A stretch of DNA of 64,000 nucleotides, taken from Azolla caroliniana (lineage: Eukaryota; Polypodiophyta). The translations under genes were made by a program, and so were the position numbers. The stretch covers positions 20,150,001 to 20,214,000 of the forward strand of contig JBHGNT010000015.1 of assembly GCA_043228905.1 (NCBI GenBank), read 5' to 3'. A model generated the notes under the pieces. It worked only from the letters and a program-made list of their open reading frames with translations, was not told the origin of the DNA and ran no database searches. Shown piece after piece: positions 36,301 through 55,569 of the stretch (its first letter is position 1; each line of letters opens with the position of its first letter).

Positions 36301-38408
36301 GAAAATGCAACTTGGCCTGTCTAACATGAACGTTTATTTCCTTCTTAGGAAACCTTTGGAGGTCTCCACATCGTATTCAATAATGCTGGGATATTGGATG
36401 AACTGGACTATGATGCAATTAGTACTCCAAGTGAAGTTATAGACAGAACTTTATCAGTGAATCTCAAGGTGTCAATTATGTCATTCTGATTAGTCTCAAA
36501 AGTATTTATCTCATTTTTTCATGCGTTGCTGCCTTTTCTTGCAGAAAGTCGAGTTCTATGTCTGTAATTGAAGGGGCCTCATTTACTTAAGAGGGTGCAT
36601 GTATGCTTTAATAATCATATATTATAATTGTTGCTGTTATTGTTCTTTTTCTGTGGTTGGTATCTTTATATGCTTATTTTGTTTTCTTGATTATGAGTGC
36701 TGATTAGGTGTCACATACAAAGTTGACCAAAAAAATTATTTTCCTGCTTTGCAATAGCCCTTGGTTTCATTTTTTTCCTTTTTCATATTAGGAGTTCTCA
36801 TTAACTTAAGATGGTGCATGTATGCTTCATTATCATATATTGTAAATGTTGCAGTTATTGTTCTCTTTCTGTGATTGGCATCTTTATATGCCTAGTTTGT
36901 TTTTTGATTATGAGTGTTGACTAATGTCACATCCCAAGTTGACTAAATCAATTTTTTTTTCAGAAAAGTCCTTGGTTTCATTTTTTTCTTTTTTATATTA
37001 GGGTACAATATATGGATGTAAATATGGTATTCCAGCCATCAAAAGATCTGGTGGTGGTTCAGTTATAAATGTTTCATCAACGGCTTGCCTTGTTGGATCG
37101 TCATCTCCCAAGGTCTATTCATTTACTGCATTATATGATAATAGATATTGCTGTGGAATAAAGTAGATAATATGTGTGACATGAAGAATATATCCATTAA
37201 TTACACATTTTGACACGTTAATTTATCTTCCTGTATGAGCTACTCATATAAGGAACATTGCCTCTCAACCTTATCATCCCTTTGTTTTGAGTTGAGTACC
37301 TTAGCCAGTCATCTAGGGCAACGAACCATCTTTGAATCCTCAGAATGTTGTTGCCTAATGTTTTTTTGATGCCTATTTTCGTAAAGAAGACGGAAAAAAG
37401 TGGAAAGGCAACAAGCAACTGTGACCATGCATTTAGTTCTAATGTTAAAAAAGTGTGTTTTTCATAAAGACACCCAATGGACAAGTTTTTGGCTTTATAA
37501 AAAACACAGTTTTATTTTGGCAAAACATGCCATTTTGTGTGGGATTGGTTTCAGTTTGGACAGAACAGGCTTCTATGCAACTATGGAACCAAACAAATAT
37601 TTTAGTGTTTGAAAGGGTTTAGGTTTTTTCATACAACCCACAAATATGTCCAACCATAATAGTCTTGTTATTCCTCTACCCCATGACAACACCAGCATTT
37701 AGTATTGGTGCATTGATGTTATTTGTCAACCATTCTGTGGTGTAGATTCTGGAAGCATATGGCAAAATCCATTGTACTGTCTCTCTTTTGACAGGGAAGC
37801 GTGTGGGTTGAAAATTTGAAACTAAGGCGATTGTCTAATCACAATGGTATTGCCCCCTAGGTTGCCATTGGCTAGTCACGAATAAGCCACTCCATGTAAA
37901 AAAGAAAGAAAGAGAGATTTCTGCATTATTACGATACATTTACAAAAAACAAAAGAGATTTTTGTATTTCTTTCTTTCACTTAAAAAGTAATATTCCCTT
38001 GCAGATTGCCTACACAGCCAGCAAAGGAGCAATACTTGCCCTGACTCGGGAACTAGCAGTCTTCCATGCACGTGAAGGTATCCGAATAAATGCCTTATGC
38101 CCTGGGCCTTTGAGAACGAATCTCCTGATGCAGGTTGTACAGAATATAAAGAATGCTAAGTATAGGACAGTGATGACAAGATTATGTCAAACGGATTTAA
38201 TGTTTGAGTACTTTTGTTTCAGCATCTCAAATTGAACGAGAGGCTAGAACGGTTACTAAAGTACATACCAATGGGAAGATTTGGTGAAGCAGCAGAAGTT
38301 GCAAAAGCTGCATTATTTTTGGCATCTTCAGATAGCTCCTTCATGACTGGATCAAGTCTTATTATTGATGGTGGAATCACATCTGCATTTGATTCACCTT
38401 CCTCATAA
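30331..38408 (+). CDS. Short-chain dehydrogenase/reductase with N-terminal presequence, six exons
   Basis: Exons 30331-30590, 36050-36236, 36349-36468, 37002-37112, 38005-38133 and 38223-38408 (all GT-AG, phases close) give 330 residues of a classical SDR. Cofactor motif TGAGNGIG spans the exon 1/2 junction (residues 83-90); then [26 protein letters not shown] and catalytic YTASK (Tyr229, Lys233), with [20 protein letters not shown] and the C-terminal SSLIIDGG. About 70 residues before the fold are Arg/Ser-rich with a poly-Ser run, consistent with a mitochondrial or plastid presequence. The ATG at 30331 was preferred over 30256 because it starts this Arg-rich leader. Similar plant SDRs include xanthoxin and secoisolariciresinol dehydrogenases; substrate unknown. 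Intron 1 is 5.46 kb and packed with LINE fragments. Confidence 0.9.
30800..30862 (-). mobile_element. LINE 3'-end fragment
   Basis: Short match (agatatatattaac, gatgccaatattggcctata) to the 3'-end segment shared with the other antisense LINE copies in this intron. The borders are uncertain. Confidence 0.45.
31165..33117 (-). mobile_element. 5'-truncated LINE, copy A, in SDR intron 1
   Basis: The best-preserved copy, antisense to the host gene. The minus frame from 33097 encodes the C-terminal half of a non-LTR reverse transcriptase: [20 protein letters not shown], then the active-site box [12 protein letters not shown] and [10 protein letters not shown]. This is followed by the connection region and a Cys/His cluster ([19 protein letters not shown], near 31850). 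A further frame (31705-31436) carries the tail [12 protein letters not shown] and the PIP-like box QRTITIFF (31577-31600). Endonuclease and N-terminal RT are missing (5' truncation). The 3' end is near 31165 (aagaggcc...cctat). One frameshift separates the RT and tail frames. Confidence 0.8.
33119..33240 (-). mobile_element. LINE 3'-end fragment abutting copy A
   Basis: Starts directly after the truncated 5' border of copy A. Contains gatatattaacgtcttttaa, agaggccaaaagggcctata and the following agattacatctta block found in the other copies. This head-to-tail arrangement indicates independent insertions at or near the same site. Confidence 0.65.
33820..35100 (-). mobile_element. 5'-truncated LINE, copy B, in SDR intron 1
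   Basis: The 3' end is at about 33820 (aagaggccagagtggtctat). The minus strand shows the tail [12 protein letters not shown] (34380-34345), a degenerate PIP region (QRKITPSK) and fragments homologous to copy A downstream of the RT ([32 protein letters not shown]). Many stops and deletions mark it as older than copy A. Confidence 0.7.
35110..35970 (-). mobile_element. LINE fragments, copy C, in SDR intron 1
   Basis: Two pieces. 35150-35560 encodes a scrambled RT segment ([27 protein letters not shown]). 35560-35970 encodes the C-terminal tail with [13 protein letters not shown] and an intact QRTITAFF box (35792-35815). A (GA)n run at 35980-36030 follows and reaches to 19 bp before the exon 2 acceptor of the SDR gene. 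Confidence 0.7.
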
Positions 38409-39566
38409 TTCGAAGCCTTTTTAAATTCTGTGTCATGCAGAGCATGAAGCAAAGAAGAGCTCAAGAAAACACTTCAATATGTAGTGTTGTCTCATAAGAG
38501 CTGAATAAAGATGGGCCCGCTTGCACATCTTTAATAAGATTCTTCAGCATTTCACACTAGATTTCACATTGTAAAGAAATGGATGGATTGTGGCAAGTTC
38601 TGATACCTCCAACTCAATTAGATAATAGTTAATTTACCAAGGCCAATCATTGCTATTATTCACATTTGTTGTGTGATAAAATATATATTTTAACTCATCA
38701 GATGGCCGCCTAAAGGCTAGGGTCGATATCTTTTCTGTATTTTGGAGACATTAAAAAAGACAGATTGTTGGGCATTAGTTTTAGTTTATAGTGACAGTCT
38801 GTCCAGTTTGAAAAGTCACTGTAAACCATATATTTCTTGATGAGAAAATAGTTCTTTTTTAATGCTTCAATAACTTGATGCTTCTGTTGAAAAGGTAAAG
38901 ACTTGTGTATGTTATTATGTGTAACCAATGTATACTTACACATTAATTAGATATCAAATACATGCATTACAGTAAATTGGTTCTAACATCTTGGGTAATA
39001 CATTGATGGTAGGTCTTTCAAGTATCACAGAGTTTTTGGCAGAAAGTCTTCATACTGTGAAATTTGGTTTAGATTTTGATGAAGATCTTTTGGAAGGATC
39101 CCCTCATTCAGAGTAGTATTTATATTTCCAATCACAGCCCATAAAAAAATCTCGTAATTGGCTAAGAGTATTCTAATATTAGAGATGCAATGAACCGTAT
39201 TCTACAGATGAGACAATGGCCACATTTTCTCAAGAAAATGAAAGCTTAACCAGTAGAAAACTTATCATAGCAAAGAGAAACTAGACAACAAGTATCTCTT
39301 CTGTCTTACACACCCATTGCAAATGCTTGCTTGTTGACATGCGTGCAAATAGATTCTAAACATCTGTCAGTTATGAGCTCTGAAAGTATTTACACAGCTT
39401 TAACCTTGTGTAGCACAAAATGTGCTCAATTGTATCTAGTGGAGCACAAAACATGCTCTACTATTTACAAGTTTTATAGCATGAATTACAAGAGATTTCT
39501 ATCATTAATCTAGATTGCCATAAGAATATGACACAGTTACTTGCTCCAAACATTCCATTCCATTAC
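38409..39566. other. Convergent 3' flanks of the SDR and casein kinase genes
   Basis: The two genes are transcribed towards each other here. The first few hundred bases are likely SDR 3' UTR and the last part is kinase 3' UTR. No further gene recognised. Confidence 0.6.
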
Positions 39567-47135
<7,569 letters not shown>

Positions 47136-47640
47136 TGAAGAGGAATTAAATTAGGGTTTCAAATGTTAAATGAGAAGGGAATGAGTGAATTTGGGGTTCA
47201 AAACGTTTCCGCAAGATGGAAGAATGCATGAATGAACTAGGGTTTCGTCTATTTCTTCATAGTTTTCTTCTTCTCTGATGAGAAAGGGAGATAAACATTT
47301 GGACAAGTGGAAGTATCTCGTCCTTCATCGCCATCATCATCATCCTCTTCGGTTTCTTCTTCTTCTTCTTTTCATGCGAGAAAGAAACAGAGGCAACCAG
47401 GGAAGGTGCGATGCGCGGAAGAGAGAGAGTGTCCCCCCAGATTCTAGAGAGAGAATACGGCAGAATATTCATTTTTTTTCAAAAATGGGACAAAAAATAA
47501 AATAGGCAATAATAATAAATAGAGGAAATATAAAATAAAAAAACATTTATTCCCAGAATACCCTTCCACAATTTCACTGAAATACCCCTCCCCTCCCCAG
47601 TTCTCGTTATTTATGCCAAAAACAGGCCCCAACCCTATTT
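47136..47640 (-). promoter_or_regulatory. Leader and promoter region of the casein kinase gene
   Basis: Upstream of the ATG at 47135 the minus strand shows GAA/CTT-rich and CAT-rich tracts (47325-47370). A (GA)n block is followed by the motif agattctagagagag at 47439-47453, which also occurs in the 5' region of the ABHD17-like gene. Transcription start not determinable; no clear TATA box. Confidence 0.4.
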
Positions 47641-48627
47641 ATCAATGTTTTTTGGTTTTCTGAGTGGGGGGGGGGGGAGATAGATAGGCTGTTTTGACAT
47701 TGAAGCCTTGAAAAGTAAGTGATCAATCCCACCATCCAAGGCTAAATTCAATGAAAGAGATGGATAGCAAAAATGTGTAGAAGTATGAAAAACTTCAGGG
47801 TACTTTGGTAAATAATGAGATAGGTTTTCCATAATGGTTACTTTCAGTAAACTATGTGATACACGGACTAACGTTAGATACCATTGTTTGGATCCCAATA
47901 GGTTTACCTCATCAAAATTGTATGCTCCAATGTACATACATAACAGTGAGTCTGACCATCTACCACTAAAGCTTGTGATTTGCAACATCGAGGTTCTAAA
48001 GAAAATTCATCTACTTGGTGGGACAGTGAGCCAATAAAGCTATGGTTCGCAGCATTAAGGTTTTTAAGCTTTCTACTTAATAATACGGTGTCCGACACAT
48101 TTGAAAATCTTGTCCACAATTTTAGTTTGAGATCATCTAGATATTTTCTCCCAAAATACATCCAAAGAGTGAAAAAAAACAGCAGCCATGATTGTAGTTT
48201 GAGGTCTAGAAATTTGCTCAGTAAAAGTTATAAACAACAGCTTTGCCATTAAAAGACACTTTTAGTAACCATATTGACATATATATGACTATTTCCGTGC
48301 CAATGTGACAACAAAAAACTAAGAAACATGTAATCCAGATGTAACACAAGGATAATAAAAATATAGCATAATGGCCATTAATCGAATGATTTAATCTCGC
48401 CACAGAGCTATGTTATAACGACTTATCACATCCCCTCACAGGTGTTGTTTGATATAGCATTAACATTAAATGCAATGGGTTCATACATATACCAAAAGCA
48501 TGAAAAACAAACAAGAAGCATGAATAGGATAACAAAATACATAATGATATAGACAAGAGTACACGATTAGCATTAACGATTGAGTAAAAAAAATGAGTAC
48601 AAAATTTGCTAGCTTTGACAATATGCC
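47641..48627. other. Intergenic DNA
   Basis: AT-rich, with a G-run near 47665-47680. Near 47990-48060 and 48085-48220 some segments recur loosely (aagctatggttcgcagcatt-like and tttagtttgagatcatctag-like), suggesting old duplications. No gene recognised. Confidence 0.45.
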
Positions 48628-50027
48628 TTACAGTCGATCAGCTATCTTTTCCATAGCATCAGCAAGTTTGCTGAGGACAGAAACAAGGTTTTCTGCATGT
48701 TCTTTTCTTTGATTCCTATCTAGCTGAGAATTAAGATTTTGTGATTCGATGTGAGATTCCAATACCCTGCTATTGTTTTCCAGTAAGGAGTAAAGTTGAG
48801 TCTTTATTTCATCGTGTAATTCATCTTCGGCAGTATGTTTCCGCTTCTTCCTTGCACTTGAAGTTGGCACTCCATTCTTCTCTTCACAAGAAACAAATGT
48901 AAAGTTCCCACTCCCATATGTTCCTGTATTTATAGCAAATTTTGTGCTTTAGGGGGATTTTCAAATGTGATGTTAAGTTCCCACCTCCATACGTTAATGG
49001 AATTTACAGAAAAACTTTAAACTCCCATATGAAAAAACTTTACAATACATGGAATTTCGTAAGTGAATATCAATCAAACATAACCCTATGTCATTCATTA
49101 CATGTCAACAATATGATTGCATGAAGTTCAACTCAAGATGCTGTATTGCTCAATATGAAATAACAAAATTTATGTGATTTAAACTTTTTTAGTGATCTGA
49201 TAGAAAAAGAAATGAAAAAGATCTACCATAAAAAAGATCACATCATTTTAAAGACAAGATTTCGTTTCTCTTATCAGAGGATGTAAGATAGTTGTGTTCT
49301 TTGTTATTAATGTCAACATCAATAAAATAAACCGAACAAATATGCAATGTTGTGGTTATTGAATTTTTCATTATGATACTCGAGAGCATTATTTCAAACA
49401 AATATGTGTGTTCCATTGTCATCATCGATCCGGCTTGATTTGCAGAAAAAAATATTTTCATTTTTGCAGTTAACAAAGCAATTTAGCCAAACCCCTACTT
49501 AGTACATGCATTGAATAGTTCATGAATTAATTTCACTATTTTTTCTTGTATAATGCAATGTAAACCCAGCAATACATATCATACACATAAGTAGATACAC
49601 ACATACTATACCACATATATCTTATATGCATGCCATAGCACACATATCAAATAACTTGGTATTTATACACTATATGAACAGAAAAATGCGTTTGCATTTA
49701 CATTCTATAAATACATATACATAAATAGCCAGCAAATCACACATACTAACCAGAAGGATTCTCCACAGGAGGGCTTTCCACGGCAGTTGTAGCAACAGAG
49801 GGAATTTCCATAGTTTCCTTCTTGGAATTCATAGCCATAGCTGAGAAGAGACCTTCATTATCTTCCCCTCTGGTAGTGAACATTATATCAGAATCATTCA
49901 TTTCAGCGTCAAACATAGCTCGATCATAACACCTTCTCACAGGAAGCTTATTACCATTACCATCACTGTTGTTATTACTATTCATCTCTTTACTCAAACC
50001 ATCATTGTTCATCATTGAGGGGTCCAT
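48628..50027 (-). CDS. Small protein with trihelix-type C-terminal coiled coil, two exons
   Basis: Exons 50027-49751 and 48923-48628 (GT-AG, joining in phase at a Gly codon) give 190 residues. The second exon holds a basic stretch KKRKH (possible nuclear signal) and a predicted coiled coil: LLENNSRVLESHIESQN, SQLDRNQRKEHAENL and LSKLADAMEKIADRL. This tail resembles the conserved C-terminus of a clade of plant trihelix/SANT factors. The DNA-binding trihelix itself is absent: the N-terminal exon is Asn/Ser-rich and acidic, with no tryptophan repeats. It may be a truncated paralogue, a small interfering-type partner, or an unrelated nuclear coiled-coil protein. Upstream is a 37-codon ORF. Confidence 0.55.
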
Positions 50028-50112
50028 GCCAGGGAAAAATGAAAGGAAACAGAAAAAAAGGAGCTTTTTTCTTCCGCTTCGTCTGATAAATACAAAGAAG
50101 CAAGATACCTTT

Positions 50113-50226
50113 TCAGTAATCTTGAGGAGACTTTTCTCCTGCTATGGCTATGAAGGCACCACGGTGAACAATTCTAGCCATTTCTTCGTCTTGTTGCTCT
50201 GTGTAAAACCCTAGCTCTGTCTCCAT
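50113..50226 (-). other. Possible upstream ORF of the coiled-coil gene (37 codons)
   Basis: An ATG at 50226 opens a frame that ends TGA at 50115-50113, followed at once by a plausible donor (gaaaag|gtatct). An acceptor tttatcag|acgaag lies before the main ATG. If this is the 5' UTR exon, the frame would be an uORF starting METELGFYTE. Alternatively it is the remnant of another exon. Coding bias looks protein-like but no family was recognised. Confidence 0.4.
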
Positions 50227-50254
50227 TCGCTGTGCTTCATTCGAACTTTCACAA

Positions 50255-50360
50255 ACACACATACAATAACATAAATACATATATACATACAATATACACA
50301 TACATACATACATACATACAAACATACATATAATAACATAAATACATAAATACATACAGC

Positions 50361-50391
<31 letters not shown>

Positions 50392-50397
50392 CATACA

Positions 50398-50429
<32 letters not shown>

Positions 50430-50462
50430 CATACATACATACATACATACGTACGTACGTAC
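50255..50462. repeat. (CATA)n microsatellite, about 200 bp
   Basis: Long imperfect tetranucleotide repeat of cata/tacg units immediately upstream (minus orientation) of the coiled-coil gene; the Tyr/Val/Cys/Met-rich ORFs over it are artefacts. Confidence 0.95.
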
Positions 50463-50489
50463 AATATGTACAATACATAAAGAGGCCAT

Positions 50490-52105
50490 CAAATTTTCAC
50501 TTTATGGGGAGCCCAACTGAGGTGAAGGCAGGAGCCCTTCTCACTTTATTGGGAGCCCGACTCACCTGAGGCAAGAGCCCTACTCATTATTTTTGTCGAC
50601 TAAAACCCTAATCCTTGTCATTTGGATCCATTTTTCAAACAGACGATGAGCGTTTTAGGAGGGAAGAATCTGCTTGGAGCACCACCTACTGTCAACGAGC
50701 ACCTGCCAACCACCTACAACCGAATCGCATTCGATCAACAAAACCTGAGTTGGGAGGTATGTATTTTAATGCTTTTTACTTTTGTGGGGGGTACATATAT
50801 AGTAACTATGAAACTTGTTGGTTGTAGGGTAAATGTTAAAATGTTATTGAAAATGCTTCGTTTATACATTTTGATAACTTGAATGCATTGATTGATGGTT
50901 GCATCTAGGTTTAGATCAGGGTTTAGATCTCTATTGCATGCATTTGATGATTTTTGAATATGCAAGGATTGTGCATTTTGATAACTTGAATGCATTGGAT
51001 AATCATGGTTGTATCTGGGTTTAGGTTAGGGTTTTACCTCCCGATTGCATGCATTGGATGATGGTTGTGGTAGGGTTGTTGCCTTTTATAGATCAACGAC
51101 CCAAATGCAAATGGAGCATATCACAAAAATAGAAGTGGAGACAAAAGTAAAATGAGTTGAAGAGACAAACCCTACAACATCAGAAATGGAATTATGGGAG
51201 TCCAAATTACAAACAACTAAGGAAGCTATTTAATGTCTCCGGCAAGAGTTACGATCCTTCGATGGTGCAACTATTTGGGAATGTATGCAAACATTGGACG
51301 ATCTAACTGAGAAGGTGTATTGCGCTTGTGCACCAAAATCAACCAGTGAAGAATACGGTAGACCAAAAAGTCAAAGCCAACAAATCGACACCAAAAGAGG
51401 AGCAACGGTTAACATCTCGCAATAACTTATTGGCAACTCCCCCAACACTTCCAAATTCCACACTGGAAAACTACGAAGAGGTGCAAGTTGGGCTAGGAGG
51501 TGATTGCCAATATGTGACCGTGAGAAAGTTTGGTGTTTGTGTTGTGATGGCTTGACCTTGACTTCAAGGAACTCAAATGTTATATGTTGCTCCATTTTGC
51601 CACCATTCCCACATGAGCCATAATCTTTGCTTTCAGATTTCATTTTAGGTTTTTTGACTTGGATTTTAGACATTTTGAACTTCAGAAGTTTCAAACTTTA
51701 ATGTATAGGTAATTTGAAGCTTTAAGTTTTCAGTTGATTTGTTATTTGAAGCTTGAACAAAGAAGACATAAGTTTGTGTGATTTTTGAGTTTTAAGTTTT
51801 AAGTTTTGTGCAATTGGAAGCTTAGGGTTTTTTAGAGTAATTTTTATGTAACATTTTGATGACAAATTTTTGTTTTATACTTAGAATTTTTTGTAGTTTT
51901 TTATGTTTGTTTTTTAATCGGGCTCCTGCCCTAGGTCAATCACCCTTGGTGATAGAGGTTGTCAAAGTCAAGTTCCTTGTGACAAACGTTGTTGGCTTTT
52001 TATCCACATCATATGGTGCAGATCACACACGCCCTCACTGAGAGACTTGCACCATCCGTGGCTGTGATTCCCTCACCAACCCTATTTATTATTTGGTAGC
52101 AGTTA
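50490..52105. mobile_element. DNA-transposon-like region with gggagccc repeats
   Basis: The left part has repeated gggagccc(a/g)act and caggagccct motifs (50507-50585). Near 51918 the inverted form cgggctcctgcccta appears. Between them is a decayed coding remnant: an exon-like start at 50646 (MSVLGGKNLLGAPPT) with a donor at 50758, then a stop-broken coiled-coil frame at 51110-51400. The last ~100 bp (ggtgcagatc ... accctatttattatttgg) are homologous to 14100-14190 next to the other decayed transposon. No target duplication or transposase was identified; the element class is open. Confidence 0.45.
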
Positions 52106-53552
52106 CACACGAGCTACATACATACACACACGCGCGCGCGCACACACACACACACACACACAACATACATTTCAAGCCATTCCTTATGTGCATAATTGAT
52201 TGTCACATGACGTACAATAGGGGGGATGCTAACACACCCCCTGTGAGCATGTGTTGTTCGTGTCACAAGCAACAAATTAAAAAAGTGTATATGTTGTTTG
52301 CCTGCAATGTTGGGCTAAAAAATGCCAGGACATGCATTAGTTGAGGTAGGGGACAAAGAACGCTCGAGATAAATCAAGCATATAACAAATTCTTTGAAAC
52401 CACATTGTGATGCAATGTTGATGGGTTATGTATTTGAATTTTGATCATAGCTTAGGAAAGATTTATTAATTTGAAGCAAACAATGGGCCAGACTTTGAAC
52501 CTCAAATGTAAGGGAAATATAAACACAAACTTTTTGGCTACTACTCACATGTTCTTCACATTCCTGACTTTAGTTTTTCTCACTCACACACACCCACAAG
52601 ATTATTATTAAGTGATTTACCTTGAGCCTTACTTTGGTCACTTGTATTAAATATAGTTAACTTAATTAATAAGTGTGTCATTATTCTTGATGTGTCTTTC
52701 TTTCATTTTAAGTGCTTGTCTCTATTCTAGTTAATTATTGTGAAAGAGGTAGATTGAGTTCATCTTAGTAATTAGTGTTATAATTTAGTTGCTTAACAAT
52801 GATTGATTGCAACTTCTACATGTGTTGCTAAGAATAGGGTAAATGACAACCTAGCTTCACACAAAAGGAGATTAACATCATGTGAAACATGCCTAACCCA
52901 TTTGGGCCATTATAAATATTACTTGATTGCATTACCAAGGCTTCACTGACAAACATATCCTTTGGAGGGGATGTTAGAATTTTTGTTTGTGGCATCATAA
53001 CGGCTAGAGCTAGTTGTGGATCAGAGGTGATTAACACTAAAACTTGAGGGAAGTTTAAGGAACCATAAATGGAGGTGGTTGGCTTAAAAAATGTCAAGGT
53101 GCATTCTTTCCAATTGATATTCCAAATTGTGTGCTGAGAGCCATGATATAGCGAGAACTAGAAGGCTATGGGTTGTGGTTATAATGTTGAGCACTCTTTC
53201 CTCACACTAGTTTATGACGTCCATCTATTTAGGGAGTGTTTTTTTCATGACCGGTTCATTGGTCACTTCAAGCTCAAGCCTCACTAACTAGTTCATTATG
53301 CATTTTGGCATCCATGAATATAGAGGTTTCTCCATAGTTTATTAGAATAGAAGTTTGGACAAGAATGTTCTTAGCAAGAGTAAGGTGACTAGATATTCAA
53401 AGCTATTGATTGTTAGGTTCCAAGGTTGCATGGGATAAGACATCTTTTTGGATAAAAATATTTTGAAACATAAATGACCTTTGGGGTGTGACAAAGATGG
53501 ACCTGCAGCCCACAGACAATCAGATTAAGAGAGTCTTTTGGAGTAATGTTAT
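52106..53552. other. Intergenic DNA upstream of the copia element
   Basis: Begins with an alternating (CA)n(CG)n(CA)n tract at 52126-52162, a potential Z-DNA-forming sequence. The rest is AT-rich with no gene recognised. Confidence 0.5.
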
Positions 53553-54774
53553 TGTTGAGATATCAAGCTCAACTTAGTTTAGTCGTTTAGTCAACACATG
53601 TAACTTAGTAGTACCCTAGATAGAATCTAGTTAGTGTGTTTACCTTAAAGCCTTAAATAGGATTTTGTCCTTGAGTGAGATACATTGTAAATCCTTCACT
53701 CCCATTTTCATTTAATATAGGACTTACACCTTTGTACCTATATTCGACTCACACATGTGCACCTTTGCACATGAGATGCATATATACCTCATTGTGGGTA
53801 TTTTTGTATTTGATGATGCTTTTTAATATAGTTAATCATCCCCCATCTTGTCTCATTGTTCATAAGTGTTAACTTCCTCTCTCTCTTCCTCTCACACACA
53901 TACACACATATCACTGTTGTCTGCTGGAATAGTAACCGACGGACAAATAGCGCAGTAATATGGAAAGAAACTGATATTGTAACGCATGTAACGGTTCACG
54001 TGGGAAGCGTGAACGGCTAAAAGACCCTGTGTATATAAAGGGCAGAAAACCTCAGAGAGAGGTAGCGTGTAATTTTGAATGAAAAGGCGTATCGTAATAG
54101 AGTTCTATCTTCTCTGATATCTGTGTGCATCTGTGGTTAATATACTGTGTGTCTGTAATTCTTAAGAGCATAGGAGTGAGTGGCGGTGTGCGCACTAGCC
54201 CACTGTCTAAGGAGCTCGGTTGTAGCCGTCTCCCGTATACATTGCTAGGTTACGGGAAGTATCCCCCTAAGCATTACACACAGACACTACCATTCATTGG
54301 CACACAGTCACTTGGAAGTCTAGGTCGAAGGATTGACCATAGATAGTGTTCCTAATCGGTAACACTTTTGGCACGCATGGTGGGACCCTTTGTTTGACGG
54401 CTGTCACCGTTTTCTCCGGTCGACTCTGTCGGACGTCGGCCGGTGCTGTCTGCTTGAGTGGCCGGCTCTGCCTGTACTGTCTGCCGACATTGTCCGTCGG
54501 TCGGCTGTGTCCGGTGGTCTTTGCCTTTTGGCCATGGTTGTCTGTCTATTCGACGACCGAATGTCTCTAGGCGTGTCTCTAGGTCGTCGCCGTTTGTCTG
54601 GCCGCCGTCTCTCTGTTCGGCCGGCTACCGGACCTTTTGTCTAGCCGTTGCCTATTCGCCGACCAGACGCTATCCGCCGGTTGTTTGGCTAGCTGTCGGA
54701 CGTTGGTTGTCTCTGTTCGAGCCTGCCTTTGTGTCTGGTGGTCGTCGTTCTTCATCGTCGTCAAAAGCCGACTG

Positions 54775-55314
54775 CTGATGACTGTTTGTCCTCTTCCATA
54801 TCTTTCTTTTCTCCATCTTCTTCACTCAACCATTGACTCAAGGGATTGATTGTCCGAAGCTGAGCCCGTTGATGCTCGTTTATGTTCTTTTGAATATTTG
54901 TAGAGACATGAATCTGATGATCTAGAAGTTGAGCTTAGCTGCAGAGCTCTTGACACATAGGAGCTACCATGGAAGCCATCGTGCCCTCCCATTTCCACAG
55001 CTTCATATTGCCATTGTTGAAGAAGCCGCATACCTAATGGTCTCCACTCCACGTCCATGTTCTTCTTCTTCTACCACTTCTATGAGGACTTAGAGTTTTC
55101 ATAGCATAGATAGAAACCAACCGATGAGCCTGAGGGGAACAAGAGAGACACAACACACACAACACAAGCTCAAGCAAACACACAAACGTGTAGAGAGTTG
55201 AAGTTGTAAATCACCATTTTCATCTCAGATTGGTTGTGACACAGAGAGATTAGTGATGGAAGGGGAGCGTGAGGGAGAGTGAGACTTCTTCTCAAAGGAG
55301 GGTTGGCCGTTCGG
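54775..55314 (-). pseudogene. Possible captured host-gene fragment (leader plus first exon)
   Basis: Minus-strand DNA with the look of a plant 5' UTR (CT-rich 55200-55300) leading to an ATG at 55058 and a 78-codon frame. The frame begins MDVEWRPLGMRLLQQWQYE, includes YVSRALQLSSTS and KEHKRASTGSASDNQS, and ends at 54822. No retroelement similarity is apparent and I do not recognise the family. It is antisense to the surrounding element and sits beside an inverted LTR piece, as expected for transduction or a nested partial element. Confidence 0.45.
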
Positions 55315-55569
55315 GCGTGCCAAAAGTGTTACCGATTAGGAACACTATCTATGGTCAGTCCTTCAACCTGGACTTCCAAGTGACTGTGTGCCAACGAATG
55401 GTAGCATCTGTGCGTAATGCTTAGGGGGATACTTCCCGTAACCTAGTAGTGTATACGGGAGACGACTACAACCGAGCTCCTTAGATAGTGGGCTAGTGCG
55501 CACACCGCCACTCACTCCTACGCTCTTAAGAATTACAGACACATAGTATATTAACCACAGATGCACACA
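55315..55569 (-). repeat. Inverted LTR fragment of the same family inside the nested element
   Basis: The reverse complement reads tgtgtgcatctgtgg ... cggtaaca followed by cttttggcacgc, i.e. the 3' ~243 bp of the LTR plus the first 12 bases of the internal leader of the same family. It therefore derives from the 5'-LTR end of another copy and runs opposite to the two flanking LTRs. Confidence 0.88.

Noticed and set aside
50211-50492. Tyr/Val/Cys/Met-rich ORFs near 50.2-50.5 kb
   Set aside because: Pure translation of the (CATA)n microsatellite in several frames.
54346-54778. Overlapping plus-strand ORFs in the GC-rich leader of the nested LTR element
   Set aside because: Three frames are open because of GC richness; Cys/Arg/Ser/Leu-rich products without domain similarity and no conservation evidence.
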